DNA of 64,000 nt from positions 62,001-126,000 of the forward strand of contig JAVBOH010000009.1 in assembly GCA_031550725.1 (NCBI GenBank), in the 5' to 3' direction. This DNA comes from UBA946 sp031550725 (GTDB taxonomy: Bacteria > Bacillota > Clostridia > Oscillospirales > Ruminococcaceae). Of this stretch, positions 8,790 through 16,414 are shown one piece after another (position 1 is the stretch's first letter; every line of letters starts with the position of its first letter). The position numbers and the translations under genes are program-made. The notes below the pieces were generated by a model. That model was not told the origin of the DNA, ran no database searches, and worked only from the letters and a program-made list of their open reading frames with translations.

Positions 8790-9179
8790 ATGAAGAAAAA
8801 ACATAAGCGAATTCTTATTGGAATTGCTGCATTTATCCCTGTAACTTTTATTTCACTGTCTTTTTTGATTGCTGTTGTAATTATCAAAATTACAGGCGAT
8901 ACTTCTGATATAGAAAATATATTGCAAACATTACTTCTTGTTGACGACACTTCTGATATAGGAAATGTATTTCATATATTACTTGTTGTTGCTAGAGGAA
9001 TGATGTCAATTGGCATTGCTTTTGCAATATTTGATGGTATTGGATTTTTTATCTTTAATATCCTTAATAATCAAATGCCGCATGATAAAAAAGTCGGATG
9101 GGGTTATATGCTGTTGATTATTAATATAGTTGCTGTTCCTGCATATTGGTATAACTTTATTTGGAAGAGACGATATTAA
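8790..9179 (+). CDS. Small membrane protein of unknown function in the ior operon
   Basis: 129 residues when started at the ATG at 8790, chosen because GGGGTGG sits eight bases upstream; a TTG at 8757, directly after the iorB stop, has no site. A basic start (MKKKHKRILIG) precedes a helix at about 8-32, with two more helices near 65-90 and 103-123. Between the first two lies a tandem repeat of 16 residues, DTSDIENILQTLLLV then DTSDIGNVFHILLVV. I do not recognise the family. Its place between iorB and the CoA ligase suggests a link to aryl-acid metabolism, but a passenger is equally possible. Confidence 0.75.
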   Translation: MKKKHKRILIGIAAFIPVTFISLSFLIAVVIIKITGDTSDIENILQTLLLVDDTSDIGNVFHILLVVARGMMSIGIAFAIFDGIGFFIFNILNNQMPHDKKVGWGYMLLIINIVAVPAYWYNFIWKRRY

Positions 9180-9235
9180 ATTTAACTGATAATTTTAAGC
9201 ATTAATAAATTCATATAAATTGGAGGTCTTTTAAT

Positions 9236-10546
9236 TTGGCAAAGTATTGGAACGAAACCATGGAGTGTGCAAAGCTCCATGAAATGAAAGCACTTCAAAG
9301 CTGCAGGCTTTCTCAGACTGTAAGACGTGTATATGAAAATGTACCTTTTTACCGTGAAAAGATGGATGCTATGGGTGTTACTCCTGATGATATCAAGAGT
9401 GTTGAAGATTTGCACAAGCTCCCTTTTGTTGTTAAGCAGGATTTGCGTGACACATATCCGTACGGAATGTTTGCTGTTCCTATGGAGGATGTTGTTCGAG
9501 TTCATGCATCTTCAGGCACAACTGGCAAACAGATTGTTGTTGGTTATACTCGTAATGACCTTGAAATATGGTCAGAGTGCTGCGCAAGAGCATTGACTGC
9601 TGCTGGTGCTGACAAGAGCGATTTTATGCACGTTTCTTATGGTTATGGCTTGTTTACTGGTGGTCTTGGTATGCATGATGGTGCTGAAAAGGTTGGTATG
9701 ACTGTTATTCCTGTTTCTGTTGGTAACACTAACCGTCAGATTAACATTATCAAGGATTTCGGCTCAACCGTTATCTGCTGTACTCCATCCTATGCACTTT
9801 TCCTTGCTGAAACTATGCAGGAAATGGGTATTACTAAGGATGATATTAAGCTTAGAGCTGGTATTTTCGGAGCAGAGCCTTGGACAGAGGAAATGCGTAA
9901 GGAAATTGAAGACAAGCTTGGTCTTAAGGCTTATGATATTTATGGTTTGACTGAAATTATTGGTCCTGGTGTTTCATTTGAATGTGATGAGCAGTCTGGT
10001 ATGCATATTAATGAGGACCACTTTATCGTTGAAACTATCAATCCTGATACAGGTGAAGTTCTTCCAGAGGGGGAACAGGGTGAAATCGTATTTACTTGTA
10101 TTACTAAAGAGGCATTTCCAATCATTCGTTACAGAACTCGTGATATCGGTGTTCTTTCAAGAGAAAAATGTTCCTGCGGACGTACTCTTGTAAAAATGCT
10201 AAAACCTCGTGGACGTTCCGATGATATGCTTATTATTCGTGGCGTTAATGTATTCCCGTCACAAGTTGAAGCTGTTCTTCTTTCATTCGGCAATAATGCC
10301 CCTTACTATCAGCTTATCGTTGATCGTGTTAATAACACTGATACACTTGAGATTAAGGTTGAAATGACTGCTGAAATGTTCTCCGATGCTGTTAAGAATA
10401 TCGAGGAACATGAGGCTGCTATCAAGGCAGCTGTTGAGTCAACTCTTGGTATAGGTGCTAAGATTACACTTGTTGAGCCTAAAACACTTACTCGTTTTGA
10501 GGGCAAGGCAGTTCGTGTACAGGATAACCGTAAATTGCATGACTAA
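9236..10546 (+). CDS. paaK: Phenylacetate-CoA ligase family (aryl-acid CoA ligase)
   Basis: 436 residues, typical for PaaK-type enzymes, which interconvert aryl acids and aryl-acyl-CoA through an adenylate. ANL-family motifs: the phosphate loop ASSGTTGKQ at 91-99, the adenine-site motif YDIYGLTEIIG, and the hinge/C-domain segment PRGRSDDMLIIRGVNVFPSQ. Next to iorAB, the likely role is to use the aryl-acetyl-CoA made by IorAB, releasing the aryl acid with ATP formation, as in archaeal and clostridial aromatic amino acid fermentation; the direction is inferred. The start is TTG at 9236 with GGAGG eleven bases upstream. Confidence 0.92.
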   Translation: MAKYWNETMECAKLHEMKALQSCRLSQTVRRVYENVPFYREKMDAMGVTPDDIKSVEDLHKLPFVVKQDLRDTYPYGMFAVPMEDVVRVHASSGTTGKQIVVGYTRNDLEIWSECCARALTAAGADKSDFMHVSYGYGLFTGGLGMHDGAEKVGMTVIPVSVGNTNRQINIIKDFGSTVICCTPSYALFLAETMQEMGITKDDIKLRAGIFGAEPWTEEMRKEIEDKLGLKAYDIYGLTEIIGPGVSFECDEQSGMHINEDHFIVETINPDTGEVLPEGEQGEIVFTCITKEAFPIIRYRTRDIGVLSREKCSCGRTLVKMLKPRGRSDDMLIIRGVNVFPSQVEAVLLSFGNNAPYYQLIVDRVNNTDTLEIKVEMTAEMFSDAVKNIEEHEAAIKAAVESTLGIGAKITLVEPKTLTRFEGKAVRVQDNRKLHD

Positions 10547-10576
10547 TAAAAATCATTAAAACTCGGAGGTGCTTTT

Positions 10577-11008
10577 ATGTTAATTAAACAGATATCCATT
10601 TTTGTAGAAAACAAACCTGGCAGACTATCCGGTATTACCAATCTTCTTAAGGATAATGACATTGATATCCGTGCATTATCCGTTGCTGATACAAAGGATT
10701 TTGGTATTCTTCGTCTTATCGTTAATAAGCCTGACCTTGCTTGCGAGGCGCTAAAAGCTGCTGACTTTACCGTTTCAATCACAAATGTAATCGCTATCGG
10801 TATTGATGATAAGCCAGGCGGACTTGCACAGGCTATGGACAGTCTTTATGCTGCAAATATTTCAGTTGAGTATATGTATGCATTTATTTCGAAATCAGAA
10901 AATCAGGCATATGTTATCCTGCGTGTTGAGAATAACGACAATGCTGTTGAGGCATTGAAGGAAAAGGGTTACACTTTGCTTTCACCTGATGAAGTTTATG
11001 ATATGTAA
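10577..11008 (+). CDS. Double ACT-domain protein
   Basis: 143 residues made of two ACT modules: residues 1-70 (IKQISIFVENKPGRLSGIT...) and 71-143 (NVIAIGIDDKPGGLAQAMD...). The N/DKPG loop that binds amino acids is present in both. Such stand-alone proteins commonly follow paaK/ior genes and are presumed to sense aromatic amino acids or modulate the ligase; this is inference from context. It starts 30 bases after the ligase stop with CGGAGG, and a strong terminator follows. Confidence 0.88.
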   Translation: MLIKQISIFVENKPGRLSGITNLLKDNDIDIRALSVADTKDFGILRLIVNKPDLACEALKAADFTVSITNVIAIGIDDKPGGLAQAMDSLYAANISVEYMYAFISKSENQAYVILRVENNDNAVEALKEKGYTLLSPDEVYDM

Positions 11009-11015
11009 ATAATAT

Positions 11016-11055
11016 TGTGGAGGACTTAAACGTTTTTAAGTCCTCCACATTTTTT
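11016..11055 (+). terminator. Terminator of the ior-paaK-ACT operon
   Basis: Perfect 15-bp stem (TGTGGAGGACTTAAA with its complement), a 4-base loop and TTTTTT. It ends just upstream of the Shine-Dalgarno of the PfkB gene. Confidence 0.92.
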
Positions 11056-11071
11056 GTAAGGAGTGTTTATG

Positions 11072-11971
11072 ATGAAATATGATGTATATGCATATGGCAT
11101 GATACTTGCATCAACCAGCTTTTTGCTTGATAGCTTTATTAAACCTGATAATTATACCGAGATAAAAGAAAAATACAGACTTGTTGGCGGTGAAACAGGT
11201 ACTTGTGCGACTGTACTTGCATCATTAGGTGCAAATGTAAAGTTGGATGGCAATCATATTGGTAAAAATGTTGCAACGCTTTTGAAAGAGTTTTATAAAG
11301 ATAAATCGGTTGATTTGTCATCGTTGAATTTTGATGAAAACTATGATGGTCTTGAAGATTATATTATTATTGCTGATGATTTTCGCTCACCTATGGGTAC
11401 GTTCGCTAATTTTTATTCAAATGGTGAAATGCGTTGGAATGCTCCGAAGGAGGATGATATAATAAATTGCACTGTTGCAGCAATTGACCCGTTTTTCTGG
11501 AATCAAGCTCCTGTTGCTGCTGAATATTGCGTTAGGCATAGCAAGCCTTATGTCACTATTGATTGCAGGCATGACAGCTATATTCATAAAAATTCGGCTG
11601 TAACTGTTATTTCAAGCGAGGGAATTGCTAACAATGATTATACCGATAAAACTCATGAGAAATTAATGGAGCTTTTTACTGAAAGTAGCGATGGTCTTAC
11701 AATAATAACAAATGGAAGTAAAAGCTTTTACTATGGCAGGAAAGGTGAGCCATTTAAAACTTTTGAGCCCTATAAAGTTGATGTTGTGAGTACATTGGGG
11801 GCAGGGGATTCTTTTAAAGCAGGTTGCACTTATGCTTTATTAAAAGGTATGGATGATGATGAATTAGTTAAATTTGCAAGTGCTTGTTCCGCTGTTGCTA
11901 TAACAAAATTCCCGCTACCTTTAAATCCCCCAACTCTAGACAAAATACTAAAATTAATTCATAATGCATAG
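11072..11971 (+). CDS. PfkB/ribokinase-family sugar kinase
   Basis: 299 residues. The C-terminal signature STLGAGDSFKAGCTYALL carries the GAGD anion hole and catalytic Asp of the PfkB family, and the N-terminal GGETGTCATVLASLGANV matches the substrate-side glycine motif. The start is ATG 11072, eight bases after AAGGAG (11058-11063); ATG 11069 is also possible. Probably an ATP-dependent kinase of a sugar or nucleoside; the sequence does not say which, and no transporter or sugar pathway gene is adjacent. Expressed from its own unseen promoter or by read-through. Confidence 0.85.
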   Translation: MKYDVYAYGMILASTSFLLDSFIKPDNYTEIKEKYRLVGGETGTCATVLASLGANVKLDGNHIGKNVATLLKEFYKDKSVDLSSLNFDENYDGLEDYIIIADDFRSPMGTFANFYSNGEMRWNAPKEDDIINCTVAAIDPFFWNQAPVAAEYCVRHSKPYVTIDCRHDSYIHKNSAVTVISSEGIANNDYTDKTHEKLMELFTESSDGLTIITNGSKSFYYGRKGEPFKTFEPYKVDVVSTLGAGDSFKAGCTYALLKGMDDDELVKFASACSAVAITKFPLPLNPPTLDKILKLIHNA

Positions 11972-12002
11972 TTCATAATTTATTATTGTAATAAAATAAA
12001 AT

Positions 12003-12043
12003 GATAAAACCGCTGTATAAATTAATACATCAGCGGTTTTATC
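12003..12043. terminator. Bidirectional terminator between the PfkB and DUF4349 genes
   Basis: Perfect 13-bp stem GATAAAACCGCTG / CAGCGGTTTTATC with a 15-base loop. Its T-rich arms serve both converging genes. Confidence 0.75.
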
Positions 12044-12076
12044 AGTATATAGATTGAAAAGGTAAAGGGGATAGTG

Positions 12077-13114
12077 TTATTTTGTTGTGTCTGTTTTACT
12101 TTCTGTTGCCTGAACTTCAATTGGTGTTTCACTTGGTTTATTCATTATTTCAGTAATCATAGCTTTCTTTTTCTTATGCCTTTTAACTGCTATAAATACG
12201 ATAATTCCAGCAACTACAAGTATAGGCAGAAGTGTTACTATAACGATAACAAGCCACTGAATGATTGAGAATAGTCCATTGCAGGTTTTCTTGAAACCAT
12301 TGCTCATGTGAAGGAACATTTTACCTGCTGTCATTGAATGCCAGTTAAACTCTTCAACTTCTTCTTCAATTACTGGTGCGTTAGGGTCATCCTTTTGACC
12401 GATATAAATATTTATTGTGGATTCACTTGTCAGTGTATCCCACATTCTTAAACGTCCCTCAAATGCCTCAATATCGCTTGTGATATAGTCAATTTGGTTT
12501 TGGAGCTGAATAATCTCGGACATTTCATGAGCATTTTCTAGGTATTCATAATATTTATCAAGGTTTTTATACTTGTTTTCCAAACGAATTTTTACATCAT
12601 AATAATCAGAGGTTATATCCTCACTTGATACATTCGATGACAAAACTGTTCCGCATTCACTCGCATATGCAATTGCTCCATCAAGCTTTGATGGTTTGAT
12701 TTTGATTGTTGCGGATATAGATGTATACTTTTCATTGGATGACATATCCATGCTGAATTCATATCCACCATTGTCATTTACATATGTTATGAAATCCTCA
12801 TATGACTTCTTAACATCAATGCTCTCCATTGAAAGTCTTGCGTTTCGGATAATTTTAGCTGAATATTCTTCTGTCGGTGTATTCGCATCATTAATTAATT
12901 CGGTTGTTACTTTTGTATTTATTTGCTCATAATCATTATATCCACCCGCCATTTCTGCTGAATATTCATATGCTGATGCTGCAGTTGTTGACACTGCATA
13001 ATCGTATGTAGCATCATATGAACTATTGCTGTAATCGGATTTTGATGATGAACAAGCGGAAAAAGTCATTGCAATTGATGCAAGTATCGCTATCATGCTT
13101 ATTGTTTTTTTCAT
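12077..13114 (-). CDS. DUF4349 lipoprotein
   Basis: 345 residues. A lipoprotein signal (MKKTISMIAILASIAMTFSAC, lipobox FSAC with Cys21) is followed by a Ser/Tyr-rich linker and the DUF4349 domain, recognisable by the order RNARLSMESIDV, NDNGGY, IKIKPSKLD, SEDITSDYYDVKIRLENKY, a coiled-coil helix (QLQNQIDYITSDIEAFEGRL) and STINIYI. A membrane helix near 275-300 and a basic KRHKKKK tail end the protein, so it is held outside the membrane by lipid and helix. Function unknown. It diverges from the GH74 gene. Confidence 0.87.
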   Translation of the reverse strand: MKKTISMIAILASIAMTFSACSSSKSDYSNSSYDATYDYAVSTTAASAYEYSAEMAGGYNDYEQINTKVTTELINDANTPTEEYSAKIIRNARLSMESIDVKKSYEDFITYVNDNGGYEFSMDMSSNEKYTSISATIKIKPSKLDGAIAYASECGTVLSSNVSSEDITSDYYDVKIRLENKYKNLDKYYEYLENAHEMSEIIQLQNQIDYITSDIEAFEGRLRMWDTLTSESTINIYIGQKDDPNAPVIEEEVEEFNWHSMTAGKMFLHMSNGFKKTCNGLFSIIQWLVIVIVTLLPILVVAGIIVFIAVKRHKKKKAMITEIMNKPSETPIEVQATESKTDTTK

Positions 13115-13152
13115 AATGTATCAATCCTTTCAATATGTGTGAAATTATTTTA

Positions 13153-13232
13153 TAGTTGTTTTTTGCACCTTTGGTGAAAAATGAGCGTAGCTCCGTTTAA
13201 AATGTGTAGTATTTTAAACTTAATGCACTATA
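13153..13232 (+). repeat. Double-hairpin intergenic repeat, copy 1
   Basis: About 80 bp. Hairpin A is a T-run plus CACC TTT GGTG plus an A-run. A conserved segment GTAGCTCCGTTT follows, then hairpin B (GTTTAAAAT / ATTTTAAAC, perfect 9 bp) and a conserved tail CTTAATGCACTATA. A second copy lies at 26220-26297, with different bases but the same stems. Confidence 0.65.
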
Positions 13233-13376
13233 CTCCCGTCTTGTATTTGCTTTGATATTGATTATACGGTTTAATCATAATATATTTATGGAGATTTTAT
13301 GTAAACATTATATTAACATTAAATGTATTAATCCTTTACTTGAAACATTAGACATATCATAGCTTTAATATTGTTA

Positions 13377-13405
13377 TTGACAATTTTGACCTTTTGCTCT
13401 ATAAT
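13377..13405 (+). promoter_or_regulatory. Consensus promoter of the GH74 gene
   Basis: TTGACA (13377-13382), a 17-base spacer and TATAAT (13400-13405), 35 bases before the start codon. Confidence 0.88.
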
Positions 13406-13440
13406 AAATATACTTGTAAATATGAAAGGAAGTTACTTTA

Positions 13441-15675
13441 ATGCTTAAAAAGCCAAATAAAATATTGGCACTTTTTGCAGCTGGGGTTATGAGCGTTTCT
13501 GTATTAGGTGGATGCACCGATAAAAATAACGGAAATACAGATAATACTTCTGCAAATGGAGCTGGTGATGTGAATACTCAAAATGTAAACGATATCTATA
13601 TTAATAATGACTGGACATATGGCTCTGTATCAATTGGCGGCGGAGGTTTTGTTACAGGTGTAATTGCCACTTGTGAAGAAAATCTTTATTATGCTCGTAC
13701 CGATGTTGGCGGTGCATACAGATGGTCTGAGGATGATCATAAATGGGTATGTCTAACTTATTTTGTTTCTGAAGAAGACAGGGGATTGCTTGGTATTGAC
13801 GGTATTGCCGTTGACCCCCAGGATGCAAAAAATGTATATCTTCTTGCAGGAACAGAATATTTCAGCAACGGAAAAACAGTTATTTGCATTTCACATGACT
13901 ATGGAAACACTTTTGATACCGTTGATGTTACCGATTTAATTCGTGTTCATGGTAATGGTATGGGACGTGGCAACGGTGAACGAATTGCTGTTGACCCACA
14001 TAACAGCGATATTATTTTCATGGGTGGCAGAACAGGCGGTATGCTTAAGAGTACTGATGGTGGTTATACTTGGGAAAAGATTGAAAGTTTCCCAGTTTCA
14101 AAGACTTCGAATGGTAATGGTATCAATATTATTACTTTCGACCCTGATTCTGAAAATAGTGGTTCAACACAAAGAATTTATGCTGGTGTATCACAGAAAA
14201 ATGATGATGCTGGAAATGTGTTCGTTTCAGAGGACGGTGGCAAAACTTGGAATGTACTCGCTAATTCAATAAATAAATATATGCCGCAACGTATTAAGCT
14301 TGATTCTAAAGGCAATGTGTATGTTGTTTATGCAAGCAGCGAGGGACCTTGGAATGCATCAATTGGTGCAATTTACAGATATGGCAAGGACGGCTCGGCT
14401 GTTGATATTGCTCCGAAATCCAGTGCTTTCGGCGATATAGTTATTGACCCGAATGATGAAAACAGACTTGTTGCTGTTACAACTCAAATGTGGATGCAGC
14501 AAGCAAACGGTGGTTTTGGTGATGTTTTTTATACATCAACAGACGGCGGTCAGACTTGGACTAATTTGCTTGACAATATGCAGATGTCTAACAATGATAT
14601 GCCTTGGATTGAGGGCTGTGCTATTCACTGGTGTTGTTCACTTGCTATGAATCCATTCAATACAAATGAGATTCTTGTTACCTCTGGTAATGGTATTTTT
14701 GCTTGTGATAATGTTTGGGATGAAAGTGCATTGTTCTATTTTGATGCGAGAGGTATTGAAGAAACTGTTCCTGAGGATATAATTACAATGAAAGATTATC
14801 CTTTGATTAGTGCAGTTGGCGACTATGACGGCTTTGTTCATGAGGATATTTATACTCCAGCGACACGTCATCAGGATAAGATTGGCTCGACTTCAAGCAT
14901 TACAATTGCTGCAAAAAACCGTGACTGCTGGGCAAAGGTCGGCGGAGATGAGAGTAATATGCTCCTTACCTACACAACCGATGCAGGCAAGACATGGAAC
15001 AGGATTGAAAATTCTCCTGAGGTTGGTAAGAAATTATATAAAGGCAAGGTAGCATTAAATGCTGACGGCACAAGACTAATCTGGAGTCCATCAAGTGGTA
15101 CAAAGGCTTATTATACTGAGGACTGGGGTAAAACCTGGACTAAAGTGGAAGGACTTGCAGGAAATAATTTTTATATTTTAGGTGACCCTGATAATGCTGA
15201 TTATGTTTATGCAACTGGCAGCAGCTCATCATATGTTAGTTCCGATGGCGGTAAGACATTTTCACGTATTAAGGGTGCTGATCCATCATACAAGCGTTTC
15301 TGTGTTGTTCCGGATAGTGATGGCACATTCTATATGCCATATGGTGCTGGACTTATGAAGGTTACAGGTCATGGCGAAAATTATGAGCTTGTTGCTGGTG
15401 TAAAATTCTGTGAGGCTATTGGTATTGGAAAGGCTAAAAATGACGGCGACCCATATGTGCTTTATATGTGGGGTATACCAATGGATGCGAGTGAAAAGGG
15501 TATTTATATGTCCGAGGATGATGGTGTGACTTGGGTACGTATAAATGATGATTTACACCAGTTCGGCGGAACAGGAAACGGTGTGTTTATTTCAGGTGAC
15601 CTCAACGTTTATGGCAGATGCTATATGAGTACTGTAGGTCTTGGTATTGTTTATTGTGATATGATTGAGAAATAA
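13441..15675 (+). CDS. GH74-family xyloglucanase-like lipoprotein
   Basis: 744 residues. A lipoprotein signal (lipobox LGGC, Cys25) and a short Asn/Thr/Gly linker precede a twin seven-bladed propeller of glycoside hydrolase family 74. Family signatures: GGGGFVTG, ARTDVGGAYRW (catalytic Asp about residue 88), GRGNGERIAVDP, and repeated Asp-box turns such as STDGGYTWEK and SEDGGKTWNV. The second catalytic Asp is expected in AVGDYDGFVHED at about 461. GH74 enzymes cut xyloglucan or related beta-1,4-glucans. A lipid-anchored single-domain form without carbohydrate-binding or dockerin modules suggests action on oligosaccharides at the cell surface. Own consensus promoter; bidirectional terminator after it. 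Confidence 0.9.
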   Translation: MLKKPNKILALFAAGVMSVSVLGGCTDKNNGNTDNTSANGAGDVNTQNVNDIYINNDWTYGSVSIGGGGFVTGVIATCEENLYYARTDVGGAYRWSEDDHKWVCLTYFVSEEDRGLLGIDGIAVDPQDAKNVYLLAGTEYFSNGKTVICISHDYGNTFDTVDVTDLIRVHGNGMGRGNGERIAVDPHNSDIIFMGGRTGGMLKSTDGGYTWEKIESFPVSKTSNGNGINIITFDPDSENSGSTQRIYAGVSQKNDDAGNVFVSEDGGKTWNVLANSINKYMPQRIKLDSKGNVYVVYASSEGPWNASIGAIYRYGKDGSAVDIAPKSSAFGDIVIDPNDENRLVAVTTQMWMQQANGGFGDVFYTSTDGGQTWTNLLDNMQMSNNDMPWIEGCAIHWCCSLAMNPFNTNEILVTSGNGIFACDNVWDESALFYFDARGIEETVPEDIITMKDYPLISAVGDYDGFVHEDIYTPATRHQDKIGSTSSITIAAKNRDCWAKVGGDESNMLLTYTTDAGKTWNRIENSPEVGKKLYKGKVALNADGTRLIWSPSSGTKAYYTEDWGKTWTKVEGLAGNNFYILGDPDNADYVYATGSSSSYVSSDGGKTFSRIKGADPSYKRFCVVPDSDGTFYMPYGAGLMKVTGHGENYELVAGVKFCEAIGIGKAKNDGDPYVLYMWGIPMDASEKGIYMSEDDGVTWVRINDDLHQFGGTGNGVFISGDLNVYGRCYMSTVGLGIVYCDMIEK

Positions 15676-15676
15676 A

Positions 15677-15718
15677 AAAAATTGGGATTGTTACGATTTT
15701 GTAACAATCCCAATTTTT
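15677..15718. terminator. Bidirectional terminator between the GH74 and TetR genes
   Basis: Perfect 18-bp stem (AAAAATTGGGATTGTTAC and its complement) with a 6-base loop. A- and T-runs on both sides make it work in either direction. Confidence 0.92.
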
Positions 15719-15722
15719 TATA

Positions 15723-16322
15723 TCATGCAAAAATTCCATGCAAAAACTGATGAACAATACGCTTTGCCTTTTCGTCATCAAGCTCACTAAGTCCTTTATA
15801 CCAAAATGCAATATTAGCGTTAATCATTGCATTGAAGTAATATGATAACTCCTTTTCCTTACCTTTGATATTTTTATGGATATTTGACATTTCTCTAAAA
15901 AGTTCAATTAAAATATCATACTGACTTAAAATATATGGAGTTGTAATAATTGTTGTCTGTGCCGTTGGTGGTGCAAATGATAGCGAAAGCACCATAAGGT
16001 AAAAAGTTGTATTTTCCTTGGCAAAATAAAAATGAGCCTGTACTATATTTAACAACACTGGAAAAATATCATCTTCATGATTATCGGTATGTGGGGTGTA
16101 TATGCATACTGTTCGGAGAAGATTATTAAAACGCTCATAATATTCTTCCAGTATTGCCTTGAAAACCCCCTCCTTGCTTTGAAAGAAATAATATAGCGTT
16201 GGTTTTGTTATACCCGCCATTTGCGTAATTTCATTTATTCCGACAGATTCATAGCCTCGCTCACCAAAAAGCTTTAATGCACATTGCAGGATTGTATTCC
16301 TGCTGTTTGTATTATTATTCAT
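15723..16322 (-). CDS. TetR-family transcriptional repressor
   Basis: 199 residues from the ATG at 16322. The N-terminal helix-turn-helix is typical: RNTILQCALKLFGERGYES, then INEITQMAGITKPTLYYFF. The C-terminal ligand domain is not diagnostic. An ATG nine bases upstream (16331) falls inside the -10 box, so the start at 16322 is preferred; it lies at or within one base of the predicted transcription start, so the mRNA would be leaderless. A 16-bp palindrome lies within the promoter spacer, pointing to autorepression. No efflux pump or other obvious target is adjacent, so its regulon is unknown. Confidence 0.88.
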   Translation of the reverse strand: MNNNTNSRNTILQCALKLFGERGYESVGINEITQMAGITKPTLYYFFQSKEGVFKAILEEYYERFNNLLRTVCIYTPHTDNHEDDIFPVLLNIVQAHFYFAKENTTFYLMVLSLSFAPPTAQTTIITTPYILSQYDILIELFREMSNIHKNIKGKEKELSYYFNAMINANIAFWYKGLSELDDEKAKRIVHQFLHGIFA

Positions 16323-16329
16323 ACTTAAC

Positions 16330-16359
16330 ATTATATACCACTCGGTATAGCTATGTCAA
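16330..16359 (-). promoter_or_regulatory. tetR promoter with palindromic operator in the spacer
   Basis: On the minus strand TTGACA (16354-16359), an 18-base spacer and TATAAT (16330-16335). The palindrome TATACC-ACTC-GGTATA (16334-16349) occupies most of the spacer and touches the -10, as expected for a TetR dimer site. Confidence 0.82.
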
Positions 16360-16364
16360 GTGTA

Positions 16365-16407
16365 TAAAAAAATTAAGGACTAATTGCATTAGGTACAATA
16401 GTCCTTA
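16365..16407 (-). terminator. Terminator of pyrB
   Basis: Inverted repeat TAAGGACTA / TAGTCCTTA (16374-16382 and 16399-16407) followed on the minus strand by a seven-T run. It ends six bases before the -35 of the tetR promoter, insulating the two genes. Confidence 0.82.
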
Positions 16408-16414
16408 TATATTT

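Larger units (their letters stand above)
13115..13440. other. Divergent intergenic region (326 bases)
   Basis: No gene seen. It holds, from left to right, the Shine-Dalgarno of the DUF4349 gene, one copy of a two-hairpin repeat (13153-13232), about 145 bases of AT-rich DNA without visible structure, and the consensus promoter of the GH74 gene. Confidence 0.7.
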
